Assembly (NCBI GenBank): GCA_947501695.1
Contig: CANMWO010000001.1
Location: 372,001 to 436,000, forward strand
Direction of reading: 5' to 3'
Source: an uncultured Sphingomonadaceae bacterium
GTDB taxonomy: Bacteria; Pseudomonadota; Alphaproteobacteria; Sphingomonadales; Sphingomonadaceae
Length of the DNA stretch: 64,000 bases
Shown here: piece after piece, positions 63,742 to 64,000 of the stretch
How the letters are laid out: each line of letters begins with the position of its first letter
How positions within the stretch are numbered: the stretch's first letter is position 1
Notes under the pieces: generated by a model
What the model was told of the DNA's origin: nothing
Seen by the model: the letters and a program-made list of their open reading frames with translations, nothing else
Database searches by the model: none
Program-made: the position numbers and the translations under genes

Positions 63742-64000
63742 TTTCGTGCTAAACTTCCGTCTTCATTGTGGGGATGATTGGCCGGAGTTTAGCAGATAAA
63801 GGCAGCTTAAAGTGCCTAAATTTGTTTACGGGGCTTTGGCGTCCGGATTAACACTCGGCTCAACTTTCTACTTTTTTATTTTCAAGATGTACGATTGATT
63901 TCACCAAATCTACTCTCACTAAGCTAGGCTTGGAATATTGCTCTCAATATTTAACCAACAGAACGAGAAGCCATTTTCAAAGCTCAATTCGCGTCCGATG
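63742..64000. other. Right edge, no feature seen
   Basis: About 260 bp with no convincing open frame, RNA or repeat on either strand. Confidence 0.4.

Overview
The window looks like a chromosomal segment of a Sphingomonadales alphaproteobacterium (Sphingorhabdus/Sphingopyxis-like; the genus cannot be fixed from this alone). Supporting signs are the fumC-sspB pair, yacG next to tRNA-Phe, a hisBHAF...hisE-HIT cluster, many TonB-dependent receptors, PEP-CTERM proteins of the PEPxxW type, the DUF3489-DUF2924-recombinase cassette, and moderate GC with AT-rich intergenic gaps.

Layout. 1-20160 is mostly housekeeping: uvrA, a small tyrosine phosphatase, a peptidase M15, dodecin, small membrane proteins, an MFS transporter, a nitroreductase, a diguanylate cyclase, MscS, fumC-sspB, the histidine cluster (hisB-hisH-hisA-hisF, a PEP-CTERM gene behind a sigma-54-like promoter, then hisE and a HIT protein), an SNF transporter, yacG and tRNA-Phe(GAA). 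20160-23700, just downstream of the tRNA, is a decayed mobile region: a serine recombinase broken by a frameshift and a deletion, a clipped DUF2924 gene, an intact DUF3489 gene, a small ORF and a P-loop kinase-like gene.

23706-37536 is a complete assimilatory nitrate/nitrite unit on one strand: nasT (ANTAR antiterminator), nasS (nitrate sensor), a leader with an intrinsic terminator, nrtA, nrtB, a fused double ATPase, an outer-membrane porin, nirB, nirD, nasA and cobA (siroheme supply). Several junctions are 4-bp stop/start overlaps. NasS-NasT probably controls read-through of the leader terminator.

37742-50670 is accessory. It holds a LuxR-type HTH/alpha-beta hydrolase fusion followed by a TonB receptor, then a cluster at 42004-46772. 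That cluster has a winged-helix/TPR regulator, a secreted protein that looks like a jacalin-type lectin joined to an aerolysin-like pore-forming module, a PEP-CTERM protein and a small secreted protein. The lectin/aerolysin gene and the small secreted gene share a 33-bp upstream motif (31/33 identical) built of CATCA units about 11 bp apart, a natural candidate operator for the adjacent regulator. Two transporters, an integrase pseudogene flanked by palindromic repeats, and two tandem 39-40 aa paralogous microproteins behind a sigma-54-like promoter follow.

51016-63459 contains a FecR-TPR-outer-membrane-barrel protein coupled to a CHASE2 nucleotide cyclase, a conserved secreted protein, a Fur-box-controlled siderophore receptor/membrane protein/PepSY operon, and a PAS sensor cut short by a second remnant of the same recombinase family. 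A dispersed palindrome (GTCCGC...GCGGAC) occurs at least seven times in the intergenic regions from 23.5 kb to 57.7 kb.
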